The notes beneath the pieces are model-generated. The model was not told the DNA's origin. It saw only the letters and a program-made list of their open reading frames with translations, and did not search any database. A stretch of 14,184 nucleotides of DNA from Irpex lacteus. Lineage: Eukaryota > Basidiomycota > Agaricomycetes > Polyporales > Irpicaceae. The translations under genes were made by a program, and so were the position numbers. This document shows, one piece after another, positions 7,050-14,098 of the stretch (the first letter of the stretch is position 1; the number at the start of each line of letters is the position of its first letter). The stretch covers positions 1 to 14,184 of the forward strand of contig MQVO02000219.1 in assembly GCA_001986395.2 (NCBI GenBank), given 5' to 3'.

Positions 7050-8540
7050 AACAATTATTATTTTATTTTTAATTTTAATCTACCGTACCCTAAACCGACA
7101 CAGGTTCGTAGGTAGAGTATACCAAGGCGTAGAGCTAAAAGTTGTTAAGGAACTCGGCAAGTTCTCCTCTAAAGTTAGACGATAAGAGGAACCTATTACC
7201 CTTTTTTTTTAATTCTTAAAAAGGATATAGGTGGCACAAAATCGGAGGCCCCGACTGTTTACTAAAAACACAATTCAGAGCAATGATTAATATCATAGTA
7301 TTCTGGATGAAACTTGCCCAATGCCAAATAAATAAGAGAGGTGATAGGATAACTATTACTAATCAAATCAATGGTTAATAGCGGTCTTAACTATGAGGAT
7401 CCTAAGGTAGCAAAATAAATTGGCCATTAAATGTGGTCCGGTATCAATAGTTTAACGATGGTCTCACTGTCTCTACAACTTGCTCAGTGAAATTGAATTA
7501 CCCGTGCAGATGCGGGTTACCTCCAGGTGGACGGGAAGACCCTATGCAGCTTTACTGTAGTTAGTCATCATGTTAATCAAACCTTAGTATGAAGTGATTA
7601 GGGATGTCGATAGACGAAAGGTGAGATACCTTAAGACTTTGGTTTCAGATTAAATTTACCTCTTATTTAATAGATAGAGAGATAGTTGACTAATGGGCAG
7701 TTTGACTGGGGCGGTCGCTTTTGAAAGAGTATCAAAATGCATCCATAGTTTTAATTAAAAAAAAATATAAGACGCTTATATACAGACATATAAAATCAAT
7801 TTGTTATTAAAATTGATGATTATTTATTATTTATATTAAAAATTTTTAAGGTATAGCTAGATTTTTGAAAGGAGATCAATCAACCAGTGATAAAGGTTGT
7901 AATGGCGTAATGGCTAGAGCATGCTTAACTGATAGACTTAGAAGTCGGACAGATACGTAAGTAGGGCATAGTGACCCCTCGCTATATTATGGAATAGACG
8001 GGGATCAATCGATAAAAGTTACGCTAGGGATAACAGGCTGATAGCTGGTGAGAGTACACATTGTCCCAGCTGTTTGGGCACCTCGATGTCGACTCAACCT
8101 ATCCTCCGGGGCAAAAGCTCGGAAGGGTTCGGCTGTTCGCCGATTAAAAGGTTACGCGAGTTGGGTTTAATACGACGTGAGTCAGTATGGTCCCTATCTT
8201 CTGGAGGGATAAATAGTAAAAAGGGAGAGACCTTCTAGTACGAAAGGATCAATAGGCTGTGTTTCTATAGTGTACCAATTGTTGAAATAATTGCATAAAA
8301 AATTAAAAATGCATAGTTGGGTAGCCACAAACATATTAGATAAGTGCTGAAGAATAAATGCACGAAACTATCCCCTAGATACTATCATTAAAATATCTTT
8401 AGTATATTTTAATTTTTTAAGAAATAGAACATTTCTTGATAGGATGTAAATGTAAGTACTGTAAAGTATTAAGTTTAACATTACTAATTTATTAAATAGA
8501 CTATATGCTCAATTATTGTCAATAAAAAATCTTTCAGCCC

Positions 8541-8563
8541 AGCCACTTTCTGGTAGAGTGGCT
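8541..8563 (+). terminator. GCCACT hairpin just after rnl
   Basis: AGCCACT and AGTGGCT are exact reverse complements around a nine-base loop, followed by T-rich sequence (TATTCTTTTGTTTTA). It lies about 40-60 bases after the last rnl core sequence, so it may mark rRNA 3' processing or transcript end. It also fits the GC-cluster family, so the position may be coincidental. Confidence 0.45.
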
Positions 8564-8763
8564 TATTCTTTTGTTTTATAAAAAAAAGGGAGTTAGTAAT
8601 AAATTTTATTTTAATTTAAAGTTAAGATATTAAAAAGGGAACAGATGATTCTTATATAATAGTTTAAACTAAATCATAAATTAAATCTTAATATTCATAT
8701 TTTCAATATAATTGTAATCCTATTGCTTTATTGTCATTGCTGGATCTATAGTTTAATCATCCA

Positions 8764-8879
8764 CCCAAAAAAACTAATTATTTCTAATTCCATTCCAAAA
8801 AACTAGGCTCTAATTAAAATTTAATTTAATTAAATTTTAATAATCGCGGATGAAAAGAATTATAACTAGTTTTTTGGGG
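8764..8879. repeat. Nested dispersed hairpins
   Basis: A first left arm (CCCAAAAAAACTAATTATTT) is followed by a second left arm (CCAAAAAACTAGGCTC, 8795-8810), the AT palindrome (8813-8841), and one right arm (TATAACTAGTTTTTTGGGG, 8861-8879). This looks like an element that took in another copy and then the palindrome. Confidence 0.7.
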
Positions 8880-9186
8880 AAGAATACATAAAATTAAATA
8901 AAATATTATAAATAAAAATAATTAAATAAATTATATTTAATTTAAGTTATATCTAAATAAAAAAAAGTATTTAATTATATAAGAGAGTATAAATTTTACT
9001 AAAATAATTTATTAAAAAAAATAAAGATATAAAAACATAAAATAATTATTAATATATACAATCTCTCTTCTTACTAACTATAATTCTCTCTACCTTTTTT
9101 TTAATTAAATAAAAAAGGAGAAAACTATAATAATTTATTAAAAAATAGAAGAAAACTAGGTAATTTAGATTCTAGTTTTAAAATAA
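8880..9186. other. AT-rich spacer, no gene seen
   Basis: No gene or RNA is apparent. It holds a T-run/A-run hairpin around 9092-9120 and a short ATAAGAGAGTATA motif (8979) that recurs near 9334. Confidence 0.6.
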
Positions 9187-9234
9187 CCCCACAAAAACTA
9201 GTTAGAATTAATTATAATTCCTAGTTTTTTGGGG
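9187..9234. repeat. Dispersed CTAG hairpin, copy 4
   Basis: Left arm CCCCACAAAAACTAGTTAGA, right arm TAATTCCTAGTTTTTTGGGG. One A-to-C change in the left arm leaves a mismatch in the stem. Confidence 0.85.
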
Positions 9235-9562
9235 GATCTGTGAAGATTATTATTATATATTGGATATTAAGATTAAAAAAGGTTTATTAATATCTATTAA
9301 CGATAGTAAAATAGCTATAAATGATAGTAAAATATAAGAGAGTATAACTTAAACCAAGTTCTCTCATTTTCATTATATTTTGAAGTAAGGAAAGAGTAAT
9401 AAGATTTCAGCAAGTAATAAGATATATCCAAGTTTAAGATCTATGAAAGTTTAATAGGAGACTAGTAAGACTTAAAGGTGTGGGTGGAAAGGGATAGTTC
9501 CATCGATAAAGAGGAAGGCATGTGTAATAAACAAGGAATGAATATTATAAAATCCAAACAAT
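9235..9562. other. Spacer, no gene seen
   Basis: An open frame at 9478-9675 spans the hairpin at 9563-9620 and shows no family signature, so I do not annotate it. The stretch 9470-9540 is purine-rich and less AT-rich than its flanks, and could be a small unrecognised remnant. Confidence 0.45.
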
Positions 9563-9620
9563 CCACCAAAAAACTAGTTATAATTAATTCTACCGCGATA
9601 GCGACCCTAGTTTTTTGGGG
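9563..9620. repeat. Dispersed CTAG hairpin with insert in the loop
   Basis: Arms CCACCAAAAAACTAGTTATA and CCCTAGTTTTTTGGGG flank an extra CG-containing block (CTACCGCGATAGCGAC) not found in simple copies. Confidence 0.75.
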
Positions 9621-9746
9621 TATGATAATAAAACTGTTCAACAAAAAGACATTAATTGATCGAAACGCAGTTTAGGGAAGGATGCTCTAACTCATAGAAA
9701 GAAAAGAGTAGGGGTGGAATCTTAATAATAAGATAGTGTCCATACA

Positions 9747-9819
9747 TGCGGTATAGTGTAAAGGTTGGCACAATAGCCTCATGAGCTGTTTAGAGCAGGT
9801 TCAATTCCTGATGCCGCAA
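9747..9819 (+). tRNA. trnM: tRNA-Met (CAU)
   Basis: This 73-base sequence folds as a cloverleaf. The acceptor TGCGGTA pairs with TGCCGCA (one T-G pair), with A as discriminator. A short D stem GTG/CAC follows. The anticodon arm is ATAGC-CTCATGA-GCTGT with anticodon CAT. The T arm is AGG/CCT-based around TTCAATT, with a G-A mismatch at its base. The sequence resembles fungal mitochondrial trnM genes. Whether it serves initiation, elongation or both cannot be told from this window. It lies 20 bases upstream of trnE and about 1.2 kb downstream of rnl on the same strand, which fits co-transcription. Confidence 0.9.
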
Positions 9820-9839
9820 TAGAAATAAAATAAAGACCG

Positions 9840-9911
9840 GGTCTTTTTGTATAAAGGCAGTACAGCTACCCTTCACGTAGCAAGTAATCAGTTCGATTCT
9901 GATAAAGACTA
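9840..9911 (+). tRNA. trnE: tRNA-Glu (UUC)
   Basis: This 72-base sequence folds as a cloverleaf. The acceptor GGTCTTT pairs with AAAGACT (first pair G-T), with A as discriminator. The D stem is GTA/TAC, with GG in its loop. The anticodon arm is GCTAC-CCTTCAC-GTAGC with five pairs and anticodon TTC. The T arm ATCAG-TTCGATT-CTGAT has five perfect pairs. It reads GAA and GAG codons in mitochondrial translation. A frame open across it (9847-10077) is an artefact. Confidence 0.9.
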
Positions 9912-10110
9912 TATTCTTAATTTCTTTATGCCTTTTTATTTTTATAATAATAAAAAAAAGGAGAAAAAGAATAAAGGAAAGTTAGATTTAACTTTCTTTT
10001 CCAGAGCTAACGTTGCACTGCCCTCTATAAATAAAAAAAGGGGGGCATGTATTATTTTCTTTATAAATTTTTTATAAGTAATAATATATTTTGGTCTTTT
10101 TCTTTTTAAT

Positions 10111-10138
10111 AATTTAATTTAATTTAATTTAATTTAAT
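10111..10138 (+). repeat. AATTT pentamer tandem repeat
   Basis: Five full AATTT units and a partial one, between a T-rich block and AAAAAAAAAGGG. It is a slippage-prone microsatellite in the spacer. Confidence 0.85.
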
Positions 10139-10195
10139 TAAAAAAAAAGGGAAGAAATAAAATCAAAAAAAAGAATATATATTTAATAAATTTGC

Positions 10196-10316
10196 CCACC
10201 CCTCCTTGCCGCCCACGCCAGCCCAGCCCACCCCAGCCCACTTTGTGGATTGTGGATTGTGGATTGTGGAATGTGGGGCCCTTATAAATCAAGTGGGGCC
10301 CACAGGGGTGGGGGGA
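10196..10316. repeat. Large GC cluster with tandem TGTGGAT units
   Basis: The left part is strand-biased C-rich (CCCACCCCTCC, then GCCCAGCCCACCCCAGCCCA). The right part is G-rich and contains TGTGGAT in three exact tandem units (10244-10264) plus TGTGGAA and TGTGGGG. It then has two GGGGCCC blocks around TTATAAATCAA and closes with AGGGGTGGGG, which pairs with the CCACCCCT at the left edge. The core AGCCCACTTTGTGGATTG is shared with 2484-2514. It is the most GC-rich stretch in the window and could fold into a long stem. Confidence 0.8.
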
Positions 10317-10600
10317 TAGCTATATTATTATATATATTTTATTTTATCATAATCTTTCACTGTCTATTTTATACTCAGAATAGTATTTATACTATATAAC
10401 ACCTTAGGTTTAGCAGTGGTTTATTTAGTTTTACTAAATAATATTTTTCAGCAGTACATCCTCTATCCTCCCCCTCTATCCTTTTTTTATATAAAAAAAA
10501 GGGGAGGAGGGAGGGTGAAACAAAACTGTACTTTAATACTTTATGTTTAATAAATTATAAAGTATGAGCTGAGAGTATAAATTTATTACTTTAATCCAAT
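10317..10600. other. AT-rich spacer with C/T-G/A hairpin
   Basis: No gene is seen. A strong hairpin at about 10466-10515 pairs CCTCCCCCT...CCTTTTTTT with AAAAAAAAGGGGAGGAGG around TATAT. Confidence 0.6.
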
Positions 10601-10642
10601 CCCAAAAAAACTAATTATTTCTAATTCCTAGTTTTTTTGGGG
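10601..10642. repeat. Dispersed CTAG hairpin, copy 6
   Basis: CCCAAAAAAACTAATTATTT and the right arm CTAATTCCTAG-TTTTTTTGGGG form the plainest copy of the family and the best reference for the others. Confidence 0.85.
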
Positions 10643-10832
10643 TTATATTTTTTTATAATTTATTTTTTATTTCTAATACTTACCCTCTTTATTTTTATTA
10701 CATAAGAAGAAAATAAATAATCTTATTTTCTTATCTATAAACAAAGGACAAAAACTAAAAAAATAATTTAATCTTAATATAAATTGGTATTAGTAATATA
10801 TTACCTAAGGTATACACAAATTTTAAATAAAA

Positions 10833-11794
10833 ATGATTTTTAATTTTTCTTTTTTAAATACTATATTTAATGATGCTCCACATCCTTGGCAAATAGGTTT
10901 CCAAGATAGTGCAGCTCCAGGATTCACTGGGATTGTTGAATTACACAACACAATCTTTTTTTACCTTGTTGTAATTTCAGTAGGAGTTTTTCTGGGTATT
11001 AACTTCAATTATTTATTACTATAATAGTAGTAAAAGTGCAATTGTACATAAATACTTAAATCACGGTACATTAATTGAATTAATCTGGACAATCACACCA
11101 GCTTTTATCTTAATTGCTATTGCTTTCCCTTCATTCAGATTATTATATTTATTAGATGAAGTTATCTCACCTACAATAACAATTAAAGTTGTAGGACATC
11201 AATGGTATTGGTCATACGAATACAGTGATTATGTAAATGATAGTGGTGATTCTATAGAATTTGATTCATATATGATTCCAGAATCAGATTTAGAATTAGG
11301 TTTGAATGTTTTAGAGTTACATTATTGTTCTTTACCTGCTTTCTTCTATTCTATAAAAGCTTTACCTAAGAAAGCTTATCTTGCAAGTAAAGAGGGGTTA
11401 GGCATTTTCAAGATAAATAAAGTTAATAGTTTAAATAACAATTTACCTCAAGATAGCCCTATGCAATCTGATTATTTGTACAATTATTCAAATCCAAGTA
11501 CAAGTTCAATTCAGGGCATAAAATCTATACCTTCATCAGAATATAGTATAGCTTCTTCTAGTAATAGTACTAACTCTACCACAGTCACTGATTTTTTTTA
11601 CAAGCTCAGATAGTGGTAGCTCCATTAGTAACTATTCTCTATTAAGCAATAACAGCAGTATTTTAGAGTTCGGAGTTGGAGAAATGATTCCCACAAGATT
11701 AATCAGGGGAATATTGGAACATAACTATTATTTAGACCTACTACAACTAAACCCAGAGTACCTTGCTTTTCTTCCTTATTACTATACTCTGTAA
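10833..11794 (+). pseudogene. cox2: cox2 5' half fused to unrelated tail, two frameshifts
   Basis: Cytochrome c oxidase subunit 2 starts at ATG 10833 and is easily recognised: [38 protein letters not shown], then [45 protein letters not shown] and [10 protein letters not shown]. Thus both transmembrane helices and the start of the cupredoxin domain are present. An extra T in the T run at 10987-10991 shifts the frame; the continuation is open to 11613. After ELG (11301) the sequence has no cox2 similarity. The expected Cys-x-Glu-x-x-x-Cys, His and Met ligands of CuA are absent, so it cannot work as an oxidase subunit. The tail is Ser/Asn-rich ([17 protein letters not shown]). A second extra T in the T8 run at 11592-11599 must be skipped to reach a well-formed end (EFGVGEMIPTRLIRGILEHN ... 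LPYYYTL, TAA 11792-11794). I do not recognise the tail. Confidence 0.85.
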
Positions 11795-11808
11795 TATTTT
11801 AATTTTAT

Positions 11809-11873
11809 ACCCCCTTTGTTTTATTATCTATAAAATAAAAATTTTTATTTTATTTTCTTTTGATAAAGGGTGG
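11809..11873. terminator. CCC-T(n)/A(n)-GGG hairpin after the cox2 fusion
   Basis: ACCCCCTTTG at the left and AAAGGGTGG at the right enclose a perfect 20-bp palindrome at 11832-11851 (AAAATAAAAA followed by TTTTTATTTT). It begins 15 bases after the fusion's stop codon. Its role as a transcript-end signal is inferred from shape and position. Confidence 0.4.
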
Positions 11874-12118
11874 AGACAAATTAATTAATAGTTAAAACTA
11901 TAGGATTCGTTTAATTAAATATATAAAACCCCATGAATAATTTATTTTTAATAAGGGCAGCTGCCAGCCAGATAATTAATTTTATTATAAATTTATTACT
12001 GGACTTGATTACTAATTAGGGATACCAGACTCTGAGTCAGGAGGCTTAAAATTAAATAGCTAAATTATTTATGGTAAAAAGGAATACCATGGTTCATTTA
12101 ACTGAAATAGTTTAAGCT
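11874..12118. other. Spacer, no gene seen
   Basis: A 28-codon frame at 11933 (MNNLFLIRAAASQII...) is hydrophobic but too short to support as a gene. Nothing else is recognised. Confidence 0.45.
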
Positions 12119-12124
12119 TATTGT

Positions 12125-12262
12125 TCATTACCCTTAATGGCATTTCCATTTCTTACAGGGTTCTACTTCAAAGATCTAATCCTAGAGGAAGCACTCGAAA
12201 AATATTAAATCTCAGGACACACTGCTTATTGGCTTGGTACTATTTCTGCAGTATTCACTTCT
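12125..12262 (+). pseudogene. nad5: nad5 fragment (NADH dehydrogenase subunit 5)
   Basis: The frame gives SLPLMAFPFLTGFYFKDLIL, then EEALEKY, an in-frame TAA, and ISGHTAYWLGTISAVFT. This matches the conserved nad5 block (SL-LMG-PFLTGFYSKD-ILE, then Y-ISG--AYWLGT-SA-FTAFYS) of complex I. The usual Ser in FYSKD is Phe. After VFTS the expected AFYSFRLI block is gone, and unrelated sequence leads into the hairpin at 12310. About 46 codons remain of a protein that normally exceeds 600 residues. It is a displaced, non-functional copy on the same strand as the cox2 fusion. Confidence 0.85.
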
Positions 12263-12309
12263 GTTACAATAAATAGAGATACACCCATTGTAAAACCCTT
12301 TTGCACAAT

Positions 12310-12354
12310 CCCCAAAAAAACTAATTATTTCTACTCTTGCCCTAGTTTTTTGGG
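12310..12354. repeat. Dispersed CTAG hairpin, copy 7
   Basis: CCCCAAAAAAACTAATTATT at the left and CCTAGTTTTTTGGG at the right. The loop reads CTACTCTTG instead of CTAATT. It lies directly after the nad5 remnant. Confidence 0.85.
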
Positions 12355-12567
12355 ATTATGCTATAAAGGATAGGGTTTTATGTGTAGTATAAATATTATC
12401 TTTGTAATTAATTAGAGGACTAAATTAAATAAAGAGGGAAAATTTTATACACTATTAAAAGTTTAATAGAAGGAATAAAGGAAGAAACTCTATAAATTAG
12501 ATAAAAATAAGTCTTATTTCTAGTAAGAGGTCAAACCAATGATCAATTAAGTTTTATATAAAATCTT

Positions 12568-12783
12568 TTGAATAGCCTTCGTGTGGACATCCCTGCGAAT
12601 CTCAGAAAGTCATTACTTGGAAAGAAAGAAAGTATAAATAAATTAAATGATTACTGAATTTAGCATAAAATCTATAATGTTAGAAAAGTGATAGAGAATA
12701 AAGGAGGTAAAACTGCTGGTGTAGATAAAGTAGTTAAAGTAGACATGAAAACAATTGAACAATATTTACTAAGGATAAGATAA
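12568..12783 (+). pseudogene. Group II intron reverse transcriptase N-terminal fragment
   Basis: One frame gives LNSLRVDIPANLRKSLLGKK, NDYWI (TGA as Trp), TAG at 12661-12663, then HKIYNVRKVIENKGGKTAGV, DKVV and TAA at 12781. The RVIENKG-KT-GVDK signature is the start of the RT0/RT1 region of group II intron maturase-reverse transcriptases, just before the palm. The catalytic YADD block and maturase domain are missing, so it is inactive. These proteins normally help their intron splice and retrohome. No intron RNA domain V is apparent nearby. It sits between the nad5 and GIY-YIG remnants. Confidence 0.65.
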
Positions 12784-12843
12784 CAAAAGGAGAAGCAGAA
12801 AGAGATAAAGAATAATTTTATTTGGGTTCCCCTATTTTTAATA

Positions 12844-13190
12844 AAAGTTTTCCTTCTGGAAGAAACTTAAAAACTTAGATAAGGATAATCCGGTAAAAAT
12901 AGTTGATAACTTTTTTAAAAAGTACCCTTCACCTGAGTATGCTAAGGAAAACATAGATTTAAATCTGAATCAATCTATATTCAAATTTAATATGCCTGAT
13001 TTTAAACTAACCCTTGCTGAGTTTGAAATCTTAAAAAGTATTCTACCCTCAAAGTATGAATTACCTATCAAATTACCTTTAACTCAATTATTTGGTGGGC
13101 ACAGTGGAGTAAATTCTTTATTAAAGTCTAGAGCGGGTGTTTACAAATTTACTCACAAGATTAATGGAAATGTTTATAGGGGGTGGTACA
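12844..13190 (+). pseudogene. GIY-YIG homing endonuclease N-terminal fragment
   Basis: The frame is open from about 12846 with an ATG at 12992 and TAA at 13199. A charged leader (KKLKNLDKDNPVKIVDNFFK) precedes LPIKLPLTQLFGGHSGVNSL, and then comes SRAGVYKFTHKINGNVYRGW. AGVYKFT-K-NG-VY-G is the GIY...YIG core, with GVY in place of GIY and VYRG in place of YIG. The first catalytic Tyr is present, but the Arg and Glu of the active site would lie beyond the break. After YRGW the sequence switches in another frame to a LAGLIDADG protein. Members of the family spread group I introns; this one is truncated. The leader may be the upstream exon-fused part common in fungal intron ORFs. Confidence 0.75.
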
Positions 13191-13464
13191 ATTCCTATTA
13201 AGGCAGGTTTTGTCATTTGGTCTGTTAATAATCAACATATCATTCGAACAATTCTTCTACCTCTTTTTGATAAGTATCCTCCTCTTACTACTCGAGTCAC
13301 TCTTCAACTGCAATTTCTGATTTCCGCAATAAATGGTATGAGTATTAAGGATTATTTTTCGCATACGAAGTTCTAAGTATAATAATCAATCTTCTATTAT
13401 ACCAATTTCTGCTTGCATTCCTTCTTATTTTCCCATATGGCTGCCTCCCCCTAACGAAGTTTAG
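13170..13464 (+). pseudogene. LAGLIDADG homing endonuclease middle fragment
   Basis: In the frame of 13137-13376, GGTIPIKAGFVIWSVNNQHI is followed by TILLPLFDKYPPLTTRVTLQ, LQFLISAING and SIKDYF. The LP-FDKYP-LT run is typical of the end of the first domain of two-domain LAGLIDADG proteins. A shift near 13365 restores SKYNNQSSIIPISACIPSYF and PIWL, the linker that normally leads into the second LAGLIDADG motif. That motif is missing; the frame ends at TAG 13462-13464. Neither LAGLIDADG motif is present, so it is inactive. It is joined head-to-tail to the GIY-YIG remnant with only about 10-20 bases of transition. Confidence 0.7.
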
Positions 13465-13520
13465 CAAACAAAGTAGTACCGTAACAATAAACTTTACTTT
13501 ATTCCTTTTTGTCCTCATTT

Positions 13521-13961
13521 TTAACAAGATAACACACTAAAATATACCTTTGTATAGACCACCTCTCTTCATAATATTGTGAAGACTCCGGCTGATGCTT
13601 TATACTCTGGATTTAACTCCCGAAGATAAAGAGCCACAGCATTAAGAGTTGGTAATACTTTCCCTTCCTTAGTTACAGTATCAATGAGCTCTGTAGATTT
13701 TGAAAGCTTTTCACGAACAATTTCTTTATATGGAAGGAAATTTCTGGACGTTTTTTCCATTATTTGGTCTCTAACTCCTTCTATAAGGTCCGTCAACGCT
13801 TCTTAACTTAACAAATTATCATTATATTCTTTATCCCTTAAGAGCTCATCTTAAATAAAGAACCTATTTAAATATAATTCTTTCAGAACAAACCTCCGCT
13901 TCATCCCCATTGTTTCGGCTAAAAGAGTACAACTCTTGGCTTTAAAGATTAATTCTTTTTT
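13521..13961 (-). pseudogene. Unrecognised minus-strand coding remnant, two in-frame stops
   Basis: On the minus strand one frame runs from 13961 to TAA at 13521-13523 with TAAs at 13851-13853 and 13803-13805; TGA at 13569-13571 fits Trp. The translation is protein-like: FKAKSCTLLAETMGMKRRFV, DELLRDKEYNDNLLS, EALTDLIEGVRDQIMEKTSR, VREKLSKSTELIDTVTKEGK, LNAVALYLRELNPEYKAS. It is charged and helix-rich with no membrane segment. I recognise no family. A slip in the A8 run (plus-strand T run 13956-13963) connects it to the frame at 13949-14098. Confidence 0.45.
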
Positions 13962-14098
13962 TTATATCATACATATAAGTAATCTTTCGTGATTTTTCAA
14001 AAAACAGTTGCCATTAACTCTATCTGTATTTTATTTCCTGCAGTGAAACCAGCTACTTTTAATTTGTTATACCAGAGCTTAACTCATCAGTGGGAGAG
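13949..14098 (-). pseudogene. Upstream part of the minus-strand remnant
   Basis: A minus-strand frame of 50 codons between TAG (14099-14101) and TAA (13949-13951) reads LSHWWVKLWYNKLKVAGFTA, then IQIELMATVFWKITKDYLYV and WYKKKN, with TGA as Trp at four places. Under the standard code it would be broken four times, so it only makes sense with the mitochondrial code. It probably continues into 13521-13961 through the A8 run. It is Trp/Tyr/Lys-rich and unrecognised. A competing plus-strand frame (14066-14179) cannot be excluded. Confidence 0.3.

Larger units (their letters stand above)
5370..8505 (+). rRNA. rnl: Mitochondrial large-subunit ribosomal RNA (rnl)
   Basis: All conserved cores of bacterial-type 23S rRNA appear in order: GAAATCAACCGAG (5561), TGACGGCGTACCTTTTGCAT (5987), TAGACCCGAAGCTAGGTGAT (6174), GGATACTGAAG region and GTAACG (about 6830), ACCGACACAGG (7096), GGTCTTAACTATGAGGATCC with TAAGGTAGC (7383), the GACGGGAAGACCCTATGCAG block (7531), TTACGCTAGGGATAACAGGC (8020), and the sarcin-ricin loop AGTACGAAAGGATC (8238). 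The ends are estimated: 5' some 150 bases before the first core, 3' after GTAAGTACTGTAAAGTATTAAG. The usual group I intron sites near the 1930- and 2450-type positions are uninterrupted, so it is intron-free here. Variable regions carry extra hairpins (6088-6137, 7017-7049). This is probably the functional copy. Confidence 0.95.

Noticed and set aside
6967..7185. 72-codon plus-strand open frame
   Set aside because: It lies wholly inside rnl and spans conserved rRNA motifs (ACCGACACAGG); chance opening.
9478..9675. 65-codon open frame between hairpins
   Set aside because: It reads straight through a dispersed hairpin and shows no domain or composition of a real protein.
9847..10077. 76-codon open frame
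   Set aside because: It overlaps trnE and continues into low-complexity AT sequence.
11933..12019. Small hydrophobic ORF (MNNLFLIRAAASQII...)
   Set aside because: Only 28 codons in AT-rich spacer with no match to atp8, atp9 or another short mitochondrial protein.
13973..13981. ATATAAGTA, matching the yeast mitochondrial promoter nonamer
   Set aside because: That promoter is established for budding yeasts, not for filamentous fungi of this type, and no gene starts beside it.
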